Made by a program: the position numbers and the translations under genes. The notes beneath the pieces are model-generated. The model did not search any database and had not been told where the DNA came from. It saw only the letters and a program-made list of their open reading frames with translations. This document shows positions 1-8,213 of a stretch of DNA of 64,000 bases, piece by piece; position 1 is the stretch's first letter, and the number at the start of each line of letters is the position of its first letter. The DNA is taken from the NCBI GenBank assembly GCA_003151515.1, contig PLXS01000022.1, forward strand, positions 1 to 64,000, written 5' to 3'. The DNA is from Opitutaceae bacterium (lineage in GTDB: Bacteria > Verrucomicrobiota > Verrucomicrobiia > Opitutales > Opitutaceae).

Positions 1-2
1 CC

Positions 3-170
3 CGACTCCTTCGCAAACGCGACTTCCCGGAGGTGCGCCGCAGGCTCTGGGGCAACCATTTTTGGACCCCGAGCTACTATGCCGGCTCTTGCGGTGGAGC
101 CAGCCGGAAGACCGTCAAACGATACATCCAAGCCCAGAGGTTGCCGAAGACTCCAGATCGGCGGCGCTAG
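3..170 (+). CDS. tnpA: IS200/IS605-family Y1 transposase (TnpA), C-terminal part
   Basis: The frame is open from the left window edge and gives 55 residues before a TAG stop. The text WGNHFWTPSYYAGSCGGA followed by a helix with YIQAQ matches the C-terminal end of HUH/Y1 transposases: the tryptophan-rich strand, the GG turn and the YxxxQ motif carrying the nucleophilic tyrosine. This enzyme family moves single-stranded DNA copies of IS200/IS605 or REP-type elements. The HUH histidines lie outside the window, so intactness cannot be judged. It could equally be a chromosomal REP-associated (RAYT) transposase. It converges on the TPR gene. The family call is from recognition of these motifs. Confidence 0.75.
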   Translation, partial: RLLRKRDFPEVRRRLWGNHFWTPSYYAGSCGGASRKTVKRYIQAQRLPKTPDRRR

Positions 171-199
171 ACCCGGCCTAAGCTGCGCTTTGGCCGGGT
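171..199. terminator. Hairpin between convergent genes
   Basis: ACCCGGCC at the left pairs exactly with GGCCGGGT at the right across a 13-nt loop. It starts directly after the transposase stop and lies before the end of the TPR gene on the other strand. Only a short T run follows, so it may be a bidirectional terminator or the terminal hairpin of the IS200-like element. Confidence 0.45.
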
Positions 200-216
200 T
201 TGCGCGCCGTCGGAGA

Positions 217-1983
217 TCAAGGTTCGAGCAGCCGCTTGAACTCGTCCATTCGGGCCTTGTCGCCCCCCTTTTCGGCAGCAGTGAGGCCGCGCTTGTAGGC
301 CGCACTTGCATCCGCCTGTCGGCCCAGTTTCTGCAAGAGCCGCCCGAGCGACAAATAGCCCCCGGGATCGTCCGGCTCGACGCGGACGTATTGCTCAAAG
401 GCGTCAACCGCGTCGCCGAATCTGCCGCGCTCGATGGACAGGGTGCCCTCCTCGCCCAGGATCGCCCCGAAATCCGGAGCCACGGCTAGGCCCGCCCGGA
501 ATTGCCGGTCCGCCTCCTCCAGGCCACCGGCCTGGCGCGCAGCAACGCCCTTGACGAGATGCCACGCGGCCAGCAGGTGGCGCGCATTCGGCTCATCCGG
601 ATTGAGCGCGTACAGCTTGGACACGTAGGCTTCCGCGGACGCAAAATCTCCGGCGTCGAGGTAGATCTCCCCGACGGTGTAAAGCGCCTCGGGATAGTCC
701 GGTCGCATGACCAGCGCTTTCTCGATCGCCGCGCGCGCGCCGTCGCGCTCCCCGAGGTCGAGCAGGACAGCCCCGAGATTGTACTGCGCCTCTGTCAGGG
801 TCGGGTCCAGGCGCAGCGCCTCGCGCAGCTCGGATTCCGCGGCGGCGTGGTCCCCAGTGTCATGAAGGGCTGCCCCCAGGGCCGCGTGCAGCCCGCCATG
901 CTGCGGCCAGCGCTGGACTGCTCGGCGCCCGGCGGCGATCGCCGCCTGCGGCTCGCGCTCCGAGCAGAGCATCCGCACAAGGAGCAAGTGCATCTGCGGC
1001 TCGTCCGGGAACTCAGCCACCGCGGCCTCCAGCGTAGCGCGCGCTTGCGCCGCCCGACCCGTCTTGAGGTAGAAGTTCGAGAGCAGGTCCCACACGTACG
1101 GATTGGCCGGCGCTCCGGGCGCCAGTTCGACGAGCCTCTTGAGCAGCCTTTCCGCCTCGTCGAAGCGCCCCTCGCGCCGCATCTTCATTGCGCCCACCAT
1201 TAGGCGGTTGGAGTCGAAGCAATACTGCGCCAGCTCGTCGATCCAGGGATCCTGCGTGCCCAGGTTGAGCTCACTGTCCGCCGCCAGCTTCCGTTCCCGC
1301 GCCGCCCCCTCGGTATCATGGGCCGCGGCCCGCAAGTCCCCCATCAGCTCATGAAGCTCTTTGACCCCGGGGTGGGCGCGGGCCAGCTCTTCGAGGCGTC
1401 TGCGCGACGAATCCCCGCCGACGCCGTGCTCGGCATCGAAGAGAATGATGTCATACTCGGCCCGCACATCAGTCGGTGCGACGGCGGCCGCCCTTGCGAA
1501 GCACTCCCGCGCCCGGTCGCTCGCCCCCAGGCCTTCCAGCAGCTCCCCCATGCGCAGCCACGCGGGCGCGTAGCTCGGATCCAATTCGACGGTTGCGTGA
1601 AGGAACGGCTCCGCTCCCTCCGGGTCGCCCGTGCCCAGGTGCATGTCCGCCAGCAGGTAGGGCCAGCGCGCATTCTTCGGATCGAGCCTCTGGAGCGCCG
1701 AAAGCGCCTGCTCGGCCTGCGGCGCGAGGTCGTTCGCGCAGTACAGGGCGGCAAGCGCCTCCAAGGGACCCAGGTTGGAGCGCGTCCCACCGGCAGCCTG
1801 GCTCTGCGCCAAAACCCGCCGCCTTAGCTCGGCTGGCCAGCGGCTCAGGTCGGGGACCGCCGGCACGCCCGCCGCCGCAATGGCCGCACGCTCCTGCTGC
1901 CGCCAGAGGCGCGCGGCCAGCAGCGCCGCCGCCGCGACGAACGCCGCCAGCACCGCACAGGCAAGGAGGTAGCGGGGCTTCAC
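217..1983 (-). CDS. Membrane-anchored TPR-repeat protein
   Basis: The 588-residue protein has an N-terminal hydrophobic segment (about residues 5-26, rich in Ala and Leu) that would anchor it or act as an uncleaved signal. The rest is tandem TPR helices, visible as recurrent patterns such as ALRLDPTLTEAQYNLGAVLL and YVRVEPDDPGGYLSLGRLL, running to the C-terminus. TPR arrays are protein-protein scaffolds and no enzymatic domain is seen. It begins only 10 bases after the upstream FG-GAP gene, so the two are very likely co-transcribed, and such FG-GAP/TPR pairs recur in PVC bacteria. The exact role is unknown; assembly or presentation of an extracellular complex is an inference. Confidence 0.85.
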   Translation of the reverse strand: MKPRYLLACAVLAAFVAAAALLAARLWRQQERAAIAAAGVPAVPDLSRWPAELRRRVLAQSQAAGGTRSNLGPLEALAALYCANDLAPQAEQALSALQRLDPKNARWPYLLADMHLGTGDPEGAEPFLHATVELDPSYAPAWLRMGELLEGLGASDRARECFARAAAVAPTDVRAEYDIILFDAEHGVGGDSSRRRLEELARAHPGVKELHELMGDLRAAAHDTEGAARERKLAADSELNLGTQDPWIDELAQYCFDSNRLMVGAMKMRREGRFDEAERLLKRLVELAPGAPANPYVWDLLSNFYLKTGRAAQARATLEAAVAEFPDEPQMHLLLVRMLCSEREPQAAIAAGRRAVQRWPQHGGLHAALGAALHDTGDHAAAESELREALRLDPTLTEAQYNLGAVLLDLGERDGARAAIEKALVMRPDYPEALYTVGEIYLDAGDFASAEAYVSKLYALNPDEPNARHLLAAWHLVKGVAARQAGGLEEADRQFRAGLAVAPDFGAILGEEGTLSIERGRFGDAVDAFEQYVRVEPDDPGGYLSLGRLLQKLGRQADASAAYKRGLTAAEKGGDKARMDEFKRLLEP

Positions 1984-1993
1984 GGCGTTGGCC

Positions 1994-3340
1994 TCACCGG
2001 CGCCTCCATATCGTCACCCGGCTCATCTGCGAATAGGGCGGATAGGCGTCGAGCCCGCCCGTGACCAAGACGGGCACGCCGTTGCCGTCCAGGTCGCCTG
2101 CGGCGACCGTGATCAGGTGCGTCGGCTCGTGGGCCAGCGCCACCGGCCTGAAGTACTCGTGGCCGTCGTTCAGCCATGCCGTCATGGTCACGGCCGACGT
2201 GTCGAGGCCGTTTGTGAAGGCCGACACCGTCACGATGTCCAGGTGCTTGCGCCCCTTGCCGCTCAGGTCCAGGCAGAGCGGGCTGTAGCAGCCCGGGCTG
2301 TTGCCGATTCGGTGGTAGACGAACGCGCCGTCGCCCTTGTTCTCGAGCCACTGCAGGCCGTGCCAGGGCGCCGGCGCCTCGTAGGCGCTGTTGAACGCAT
2401 CGCCGTTGGTGACGACCAGGTCCTCGAGGCCGTCCCCGTTCACGTCCGCGGCGGCGATCCCGCTGCATCCGAACTCCAGGTTCCCCGTCTTCCAGACGAC
2501 CGTGTCCCAGAACTCCCCGTTGCCCGTGTTCCTGAAGAGGTGCACCTGTCCGTACACCTGCTGGGAGTCCTGCGACACCAGCGCGGCGATGTCGGTCCTG
2601 CCGCTGCGCTCGAAGTCCGCCACCGGGGTCATGATCGTGCCCGCGAGGTTCAGGAGCGCATGCGGGCGGAAATTCCAGCCGCCGAGGTTCTCCAGCCACT
2701 GGATCTCGCCCTGGTCGTACCCGTACTGCCCCATGATCAGGTCCATGCGGCCGTGGCCGGCCAGGTCGGCGCCGCGCACGTCGGTCACCCGGGCGATGTT
2801 CTCGGCGATCACGTGGTTGCGGAACCGCCCCCCGCCCAGGTTCTCCATCACCACGATCTTCCCGATGCGGTCGTTGTTGGGAAGTATCTGGCCCATGCAC
2901 GCCACAAGAAGGTCCGGCAGGCCGTCGCCGTTGACGTCGCAGACCGAGACGTGGACCGGAGCCTGGACCGGGTCCCCGATGAACTGCTCGGTGAAGACGC
3001 CCCTGGGGCCCTGGCGTATCCAGCCTATGCGGTTGGCCGTCGCGTCGCACACGAGGATTCCGGGGAGGCCGGTCCCTTCCAGGTCGACGACGGCCACGTG
3101 TGCGATCATGGGGTGGCCCCCTATGGGGAAGCCAACGGCCTGCGGCACGTACACGAGCGCGGGCTCTGCCTCAGCCGGTATGCGCGCGCCCGCGCTCGGC
3201 GCCCGTGGCGGCTCCCGCATGAGCAGCACCAGCAGGTAAACGACCAGCCCGGCCATGACGGCGGCGAGCAGCGCGAGCGCCCCCGTTACTAGTTTGGCGA
3301 GCAATGACCTTGGCACTGCGGCAATTCCTAACGCTTTCAC
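1994..3340 (-). CDS. FG-GAP/VCBS-repeat membrane-anchored protein
   Basis: A transmembrane segment near the N-terminus (LLAKLVTGALALLAAVMAGL and following) precedes a beta-propeller-like region with repeated calcium-loop motifs: DVNGDGLPDLLVA, DVNGDGLEDLVVT and DLDGNGVPVLVTGG. FG-GAP/VCBS repeats fold into integrin-like propellers and usually lie outside the cytoplasmic membrane. I chose the GTG start that puts a short basic stretch before the membrane helix; an ATG 60 bases upstream in the same frame (at 3400) is possible. It is followed within 10 bases by the TPR gene. No catalytic residues are recognisable. Ligand binding or surface display is inferred from the fold only. Confidence 0.82.
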   Translation of the reverse strand: MKALGIAAVPRSLLAKLVTGALALLAAVMAGLVVYLLVLLMREPPRAPSAGARIPAEAEPALVYVPQAVGFPIGGHPMIAHVAVVDLEGTGLPGILVCDATANRIGWIRQGPRGVFTEQFIGDPVQAPVHVSVCDVNGDGLPDLLVACMGQILPNNDRIGKIVVMENLGGGRFRNHVIAENIARVTDVRGADLAGHGRMDLIMGQYGYDQGEIQWLENLGGWNFRPHALLNLAGTIMTPVADFERSGRTDIAALVSQDSQQVYGQVHLFRNTGNGEFWDTVVWKTGNLEFGCSGIAAADVNGDGLEDLVVTNGDAFNSAYEAPAPWHGLQWLENKGDGAFVYHRIGNSPGCYSPLCLDLSGKGRKHLDIVTVSAFTNGLDTSAVTMTAWLNDGHEYFRPVALAHEPTHLITVAAGDLDGNGVPVLVTGGLDAYPPYSQMSRVTIWRRR

Positions 3341-3457
3341 AATCGGCAGGTAAAACAAATAGCATCGGCCGCGCGCCGCGGTCCGAGCCGCCGCCACCAT
3401 CGCCCGCTCCAGACCTCCGCAGCGGACGTTTAAGGCATGGCGGCCCTCAACCGAGGA

Positions 3458-3874
3458 TCATTTTGCCCTGAGCAGAAGCACCGGCACGCTGACGCTGTGG
3501 CGCACCCGTCTGGAGGTTGACCCGAGAAAGAGGTCCCCGACGAACCGGTGCCCGTGAGTGCTCATGGCCACCAAGTCGCAGCTCTTGGTCTCGACCCACT
3601 TGACCACCTGCGCACCCGGCTCGCCAAAAGCCAGCTCGGCCTCGGCCGGGATGCCCGCGGCCTCAAACTCGGCCTTCACCTTCTGAAGATAGGCGGTGTC
3701 CTCGGTCACCTCGGCGCTGACGGCGTCGGGCCCGAAGGTGCGCGCGGCCCACCCGTCCGCGACATGCAGAAGCACGACCCGGCTGTGCATGAACTTGGCC
3801 AGCGCCTTCACATGCTCGATGATCGTCCGGTCGGTGGGCGTCGTGTCCAGCGTCACTAGGATCTTGTCATACAT
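3458..3874 (-). CDS. Universal stress protein, UspA family
   Basis: The 138-residue single Usp domain starts with the typical first strand YDKILVTLDTT and ends with VSVPVLLLRAK. The nucleotide-binding loop reads STHGHRFVGDLFLGST. Against the usual G-x2-G-x9-G-S/T pattern the second glycine is replaced by Phe and a Gly appears two residues later, so ATP binding is uncertain. Usp proteins are cytoplasmic stress and energy-state regulators. The gene follows the Nramp transporter by 39 bases on the same strand, so it may be part of a metal or stress response operon. Confidence 0.92.
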   Translation of the reverse strand: MYDKILVTLDTTPTDRTIIEHVKALAKFMHSRVVLLHVADGWAARTFGPDAVSAEVTEDTAYLQKVKAEFEAAGIPAEAELAFGEPGAQVVKWVETKSCDLVAMSTHGHRFVGDLFLGSTSRRVRHSVSVPVLLLRAK

Positions 3875-3913
3875 TGCCGGCCTTTGGTTGAGGGTGCGTC
3901 GTGATCCGGTCTT

Positions 3914-5317
3914 TCAGTGGCCAACAATGACGGCCCAGGCCTGCCTCAGCGCATCCGGCAGGCTATAGATGTCCATCGCCGTTATCAACACCGCGGTGCC
4001 CCAGCCGGCCGCCAGGAGAAACCAGCCGCTGCGCCACTTGCCCATCCTCCTGCGCGAGCTGGTGAACTGCAGCAGCGGGAACATGGCGAAGGGCAGCTCG
4101 AGGCAAAGCACTACCTGGCTTAGGTTTACCAGGTCGGTCACACTGCTGTCTCCGCGGATGCCGATGATCAGGATCGCCGGCACGACCGCGAGCATGCGCG
4201 TGATCAGGCGGCGCACCCAGGGCTGGATGCGCCAGTGCATGAACCCCTCCATTACGACCTGCCCGGCAAGCGTCCCGGTGATCGTGCTGCTCTGGCCGCT
4301 TGCAAGGAGCGCGACCGCAAAGATCGTGCTTGCGAGCGTGGTGCCCAAGAGCGGCGCGAGGGTCAGGTAGGCCACGCGGATCCAGTCGCTGTCGGCCGTG
4401 AACTTGACCACCTGCCCGCCGGCCACCGTCACGCTGTCCTTCCCGTAGAACACGATCGCCGCGAGGACGAGGATCGCCGCGTTGATGACAAAGGCGACCG
4501 CCAGCGCCACCGTCGTGTCGATCGTGTTGAAGCGGATGGCGCGGCGCACGGACTGCTCGTCATGCTGCAATTTTCGGGTCTGCACCAGGGCGGTGTGCAG
4601 GTACAGGTTGTGCGGCATCACCGTCGCGCCGATGATGCCGACCGCCACGAAGAGCATGCCGCTCTGGGCGAAGTCGGGGCGCACCATGGCGCGGCCCATC
4701 TCCAGGAAGTCGGGCCGGGTCTGGGAGAGCCCGAAGATCTCGAAGGCGTAGCAGGCGCCGATCGTCAGGACGAAGACCGTGACCACGGCCTCGATAAGCC
4801 TGACGCCGAGTCCCTGCAGTCCGAGGAGGAACAGGACGTCGAAGGCCGTGATGATGACCGCCCACAGCAGGGGGATGTGGAAGAGCATGTTCAGCGCCAC
4901 GGCGCTCCCGAGCGCCTCGGCCAGGTCGGTCATCCCGATGGCGATCTCCATGGAAATCCAGTTCGGCCAGCGGGTCCACCCGGGGTAGTAGTCGCGGCAG
5001 CACTGGGCCAGGTCCTTTCCCGTCGCGACGCCCAGCCGGGCGGATATCACCTGGAGGATGACCGCCATCAGGCTGGCCAGGGCAACCACCCAGAGCAGCG
5101 CGTACTTGAACTGGGCCCCCCCAGCGAGGTCGGTGCCCCAGTTTCCCGGATCCATGTAGCCGACGCTGATGAGGATCGCCGGCCCGATGAACGCGCGCCA
5201 CTGGCGCCAGAAGCCCGCCCCCTGGTCGGGGACCGCCACGGTGCCGTGCATCCCCTCAAGCGAAACACGGTTGGGTTCCGTTCCCGCTCCGTCGGGCCTC
5301 TTGTCCGGTTCACTCAT
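3914..5317 (-). CDS. mntH: Nramp-family divalent metal (Mn/Fe) transporter
   Basis: The 467-residue polytopic membrane protein has the two Nramp metal-site signatures: DPGN in the first membrane helix (residues 56-59) and MPHNLYLH in the sixth (from 234). Asp, Asn and Met in these motifs coordinate Mn2+ or Fe2+, with proton-coupled import into the cytoplasm. The hydrophilic N-terminal tail of about 38 residues is longer than in E. coli MntH. The gene lies directly upstream of a UspA-like gene. No MntR box was recognised upstream, so metal regulation is only assumed from the family. Confidence 0.93.
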   Translation of the reverse strand: MSEPDKRPDGAGTEPNRVSLEGMHGTVAVPDQGAGFWRQWRAFIGPAILISVGYMDPGNWGTDLAGGAQFKYALLWVVALASLMAVILQVISARLGVATGKDLAQCCRDYYPGWTRWPNWISMEIAIGMTDLAEALGSAVALNMLFHIPLLWAVIITAFDVLFLLGLQGLGVRLIEAVVTVFVLTIGACYAFEIFGLSQTRPDFLEMGRAMVRPDFAQSGMLFVAVGIIGATVMPHNLYLHTALVQTRKLQHDEQSVRRAIRFNTIDTTVALAVAFVINAAILVLAAIVFYGKDSVTVAGGQVVKFTADSDWIRVAYLTLAPLLGTTLASTIFAVALLASGQSSTITGTLAGQVVMEGFMHWRIQPWVRRLITRMLAVVPAILIIGIRGDSSVTDLVNLSQVVLCLELPFAMFPLLQFTSSRRRMGKWRSGWFLLAAGWGTAVLITAMDIYSLPDALRQAWAVIVGH

Positions 5318-5403
5318 GAAATCGCGTCAATGGGCCAATCATCCACAAGTTCACCGCTCTAAAGTCGGATTCGCCTTTGACGCGATCAACTCAAAACCCA
5401 TTA

Positions 5404-5838
5404 ATGGCCCATGGCATTATGACGGACAGGAAGCCCGAGTGCGAAGTCGAGGCCGACGTCCCGCGCAACCTCATTCACGTGAGGTACCGCGGCGACGTTG
5501 CCGCGGCGCAGATGAAGGCATGCTCCGAGAGCGTGAGGAAGCTGCTTCCCCAGATGCGCCAGGGCTTCATTTTCCTCACCGACCTCAGCGGCCTGGGATC
5601 CATGCAGCTGGATTGCGTGCCCGAATTGACGAAGCTCATGGACGCGTGCAAGGCCAGGGGAATCGGGACCGTGGTCAGAATCGTCCCGGACCCGCGAAGG
5701 GACATCGGGTTCAATATTCTCTCCATCGTGCACTACCGGCGCGGCGTCCGCGTTGTCACCTGCCAGAATGCCGCGGAGGCCGAGCAGATCACGGGCATTG
5801 GCGGAAGCGGCGCGGCCGCGGCGAAAAAGCCGGCCTGA
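5404..5838 (+). CDS. Hypothetical protein, possible STAS/SpoIIAA-like fold
   Basis: The protein is about 144 residues with no signal peptide. Alternating strands and helices (VPRNLIHVRYRG, GFIFLTDLSGL, IGTVVRIVPDP, GVRVVTCQNAAEAE) resemble a small alpha/beta STAS or SpoIIAA-like domain, but no diagnostic phosphorylated Ser motif is certain. It is divergent from the Nramp gene with a short spacer. A TTG 27 bases upstream and an ATG 15 bases downstream are alternative starts, and no clear Shine-Dalgarno separates them. Function unknown. Confidence 0.6.
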   Translation: MAHGIMTDRKPECEVEADVPRNLIHVRYRGDVAAAQMKACSESVRKLLPQMRQGFIFLTDLSGLGSMQLDCVPELTKLMDACKARGIGTVVRIVPDPRRDIGFNILSIVHYRRGVRVVTCQNAAEAEQITGIGGSGAAAAKKPA

Positions 5839-6211
5839 GCATCGCCCGCCGTCAGCTCCGCACGTTGCCGGGAACTACGGTGCTTTGCCCGCGAGTTCAT
5901 TTCCATTCGCTGATTTCGGTTTGCAGTGAACGGACATGCATCTCCAAGGCTTTGGCAACCGGTTCGATCCCAGTAACACCCGTCAACTTCCGTGTTCGCC
6001 GGGACGGTTCCGGTCCGAAGCCGGAGATGTCCGGCCGCCTGATTTCTCCCTCCGCAATCCTTGGCGATTGAACGCCGATCTGTGCGCAGCCGCCGGGGGA
6101 AAGTCTCGGTAATGTAACGGCGTGCGGCCTCGCCCCCATCAAATCGATCCTCCCAGCTGGCCGACGCGCCCGCGTCGGTCCCCATGCGGGGCCGCGGCGG
6201 CGCACCTTCCC
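5839..6211. other. Gene-free stretch with a tRNA-3'-end-like fragment
   Basis: No convincing reading frame is present. At 5958-5981 the text ACCGG-TTCGATC-CCAGT resembles a tRNA T-arm (one mismatch in the five-pair stem) followed by AACACCC, like an acceptor strand. No matching 5' acceptor strand or anticodon arm was found upstream, so this is not an intact tRNA. It could be a relic or an attachment-site scar, or chance. Confidence 0.3.
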
Positions 6212-6669
6212 ATGCTTCGAGGAACAGCCTCCGCCCTGTCCGCAGCCGCCGCGGTCATTTCCATGGGCCTTCTTGTCCTGCCGCTCACAGCGCGCGCAGG
6301 TCGGAACCGGCGGGAACATCCTGATCGTGGGCTTCGTCGGCGGCGGCTCCGCCTCCAAGACCGTGCTCACCCGAGCCTTCGGGCCCGCGCTCGCGCCCTT
6401 CGCGGTCGCGGGCTTCCTTCCCGACCCGGCGCTCAGGCTCTACGGCGCGTCGTCGGGCGCCACGGTGCTTGCGTCGAACACGGGCTGGGGCGGCGCCGGC
6501 GAGACAGCCTCCGCGGCGGCCGCGGGTCGGCGCTTTCAGGTGGACAGACGCCTCCTCGGGCGATTCGGCGCTCCTGCTGACGCTGGCCCCCGGCGCGTAC
6601 ACCGCGCAGGTCACCGGCGCGAGCGGCAACTCCGGCGCGGCCCTGCTCGAGGTCCACGAGATTCCGTGA
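6212..6669 (+). pseudogene. Frameshifted relic of a secreted Opitutaceae-type domain protein
   Basis: Three pieces in three frames read as one short secreted protein. A signal peptide (MLRGTASALSAAAAVISMGL, then LVLPLTARA) is followed, after a frame change near 6300, by VGTGGNILIVGFVGG and PDPALRLYGASSG with ASNTGWGG. After a second change near 6530 it continues SGDSALLLTLAPGAYTAQVTGASGNSG to ALLEVHEIP and TGA. The same order of motifs (VGTGQNVLIGGF, ASNTGWQNQ, LEAGAYTSIVEGATGDTGTALVEVYEV) is intact in the C-terminal half of the protein encoded at 29742-30614. The relic lacks the N-terminal half of that protein. Sequencing error rather than decay cannot be excluded. Confidence 0.6.
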
Positions 6670-6678
6670 AGATTGCGG

Positions 6679-7149
6679 TCAGCTCCCGACTTCCTGGTTG
6701 AACTCGATGACCCTGCCGTTGCGAAAGACCACGCGGAAGTGGTCATAGGTGCTGACCGGGCCGACCGGATACGGGCCCCAGTACCCGCCCCAGCCGCCGC
6801 CCCAAAATCCGTGTCTTCCCCACCCGCCCCAGCCGCCCCAGTACGGGCCGCCATAGAGGAAGGCGCCGTCGTAGTACGCGGTCTCGATGTAATGCCAGAC
6901 CTCGACCTGGCCCGTCGCATCCGTCTTCAGCGTGATCCGGTCCGGATTGCCGAGGGCAAGCTTGACGGCGTCCGCGCTGAAGCCGAGGCCCACCTGGCCG
7001 GCCTTGACCATGGACTGCTCCTGGGGACTTAGCTGGGCAAACGCCGCCGGGTTGCTCTGGATGCGCGCATCAGGCGTGGCGTTGCAGCCCGCCAGCCAAA
7101 GCGCGCCCGAGAAGGCCGCTGCCGCGATGAGGTATTGGGTGTGTTTCAT
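6679..7149 (-). CDS. Lipoprotein with Gly/Trp/Tyr-rich tail
   Basis: The 156-residue protein starts MKHTQYLIAAAAFSGALWLAGC, a lipoprotein signal peptide with lipobox LAGC, then a short domain (QLSPQEQSMVKAGQVGLGFS to VRIALG-type text around GNPDRITLKTDATGQVEVWHY). Next come low-complexity repeats of G, W and Y with P, and a final beta strand pair FRVVFRNGRVIEFNQ. The middle resembles SmpA/OmlA-like small lipoprotein folds in which a 'G-x-s-xx-v-x-x-a-l-G-x-P' turn is followed by a W-x-Y strand. It is probably attached to an envelope membrane. An upstream in-frame extension exists but lacks a signal. Function unknown. Confidence 0.75.
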   Translation of the reverse strand: MKHTQYLIAAAAFSGALWLAGCNATPDARIQSNPAAFAQLSPQEQSMVKAGQVGLGFSADAVKLALGNPDRITLKTDATGQVEVWHYIETAYYDGAFLYGGPYWGGWGGWGRHGFWGGGWGGYWGPYPVGPVSTYDHFRVVFRNGRVIEFNQEVGS

Positions 7150-7517
7150 GGCAGTGTCAGTCATGACGTTTCTTCCTGGGCCAAAGGTACGCCAGAATTG
7201 AGATTTCGCCACATGCCGGCATAGGACGGGACCCGAGACGATCCGCGCGCCCTGCGGGCAGGGCGCCGGCCCGGGCCATTCCCGTCCAGACGGCCCAGCC
7301 AATTCTGCTGCTTTGTCACCCGTCATAAGCCGGGAGACATAGACACGCTAGCGCGGCCCAGGTTTCCGTTCGCTGCAGGCTGCAATGGGCCGCTGTGCGG
7401 CATACCTAAAACTACGTAACAATGCGTCTCGCTTGGTGTTCCATAATCGGGTCTCATGAGGTCCGGCCGACTCTTGCCCAAGATTCCGCGGCCTGCCTCA
7501 AACCAGGAGCTCACCCG
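7150..7517. other. Divergent intergenic region
   Basis: This separates the minus-strand lipoprotein from the plus-strand secreted protein and should hold both promoters. I see no clear -35/-10 pair, repeat or RNA. AGGAG at 7505-7509 is a good ribosome-binding site for the plus-strand gene and fixes its start. Confidence 0.4.
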
Positions 7518-8147
7518 ATGATTCCAAGGCTTCCGATGGCCACGACGTCTATCATGCGAAGGATGCTTCCCCTGCTCCTAGCCGCCCTCGCAGCGGGGCC
7601 CGGCGCGCTCGCCGGCGAGCCGGCCGACATCAAGTCCGATCCGGTCAGCTGGGCATTCGTGCGAACGGAAGGCAGCAGCATCTCCCTGGACGGCGTCTTC
7701 CAGATCGAGCTCAAGGGCGACGGCCACTGGAGGCGCAGGCCCGCGGTCGCCGCGCCGGGCGGGGGCATGCTCAACAGCTGGGACATCCTCACAGACACGG
7801 ATTCCCGAATCGGGATGTTCGCGGTCGTGGACGTGGCCATCGACAAGCTCCCGGAAGCCAAGCGCGACGCCTACGTCAGGAGCCTCGCCCAGGCCTTCCA
7901 GCAGAGCGGCGCCGCCGCCATGGCCAAGACGGGTTTCGCGCCGGCCGGCTCCAGCGTGACGGCCGTCGACAGCAAATGGCCCCACACCCAGCTTGCGGTC
8001 ACCCGCTTCCAGCACGGCGACGAGGCCCAGGTGAGCTTCACCTACCTTTATCCCGCCGGCCGCCTCTACGTCATCAGCTGCACGGTCTCCTCCGAGGACG
8101 AGCCGTCGTGGTTCCGGGATACCTGCCAGTCCCTCGACTGCAAGTAA
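7518..8147 (+). CDS. Secreted hypothetical protein
   Basis: The 209-residue protein carries a signal peptide (MRRMLPLLLAALAAGPGALA) after a short polar lead. The start is chosen because AGGAG lies 8 bases before this ATG; the frame is open further upstream without a signal. The mature part has alternating strands (SISLDGVFQIELKGDGHW, RLYVISCTVSSED) and two cysteines near the end (SCTVSSED and DTCQSLDCK), which could form a disulfide in the periplasm. It resembles small photosystem-Psb27/PsbP-like or DUF1795-type stress folds only vaguely. Function unknown. Confidence 0.72.
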   Translation: MIPRLPMATTSIMRRMLPLLLAALAAGPGALAGEPADIKSDPVSWAFVRTEGSSISLDGVFQIELKGDGHWRRRPAVAAPGGGMLNSWDILTDTDSRIGMFAVVDVAIDKLPEAKRDAYVRSLAQAFQQSGAAAMAKTGFAPAGSSVTAVDSKWPHTQLAVTRFQHGDEAQVSFTYLYPAGRLYVISCTVSSEDEPSWFRDTCQSLDCK

Positions 8148-8213
8148 GGGGGGCGCCCTTGCCATCGCCACCGCCGTGGCCTAGGCGGTTGCCCCACCAC
8201 AACGAAGAGCCCG

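Noticed and set aside
5897-6370. Minus-strand frame containing GVTGIEPVAKALEM
   Set aside because: Text of this kind (xGIEPx) typically comes from reading the antisense of a tRNA T-arm; it is not a protein gene.
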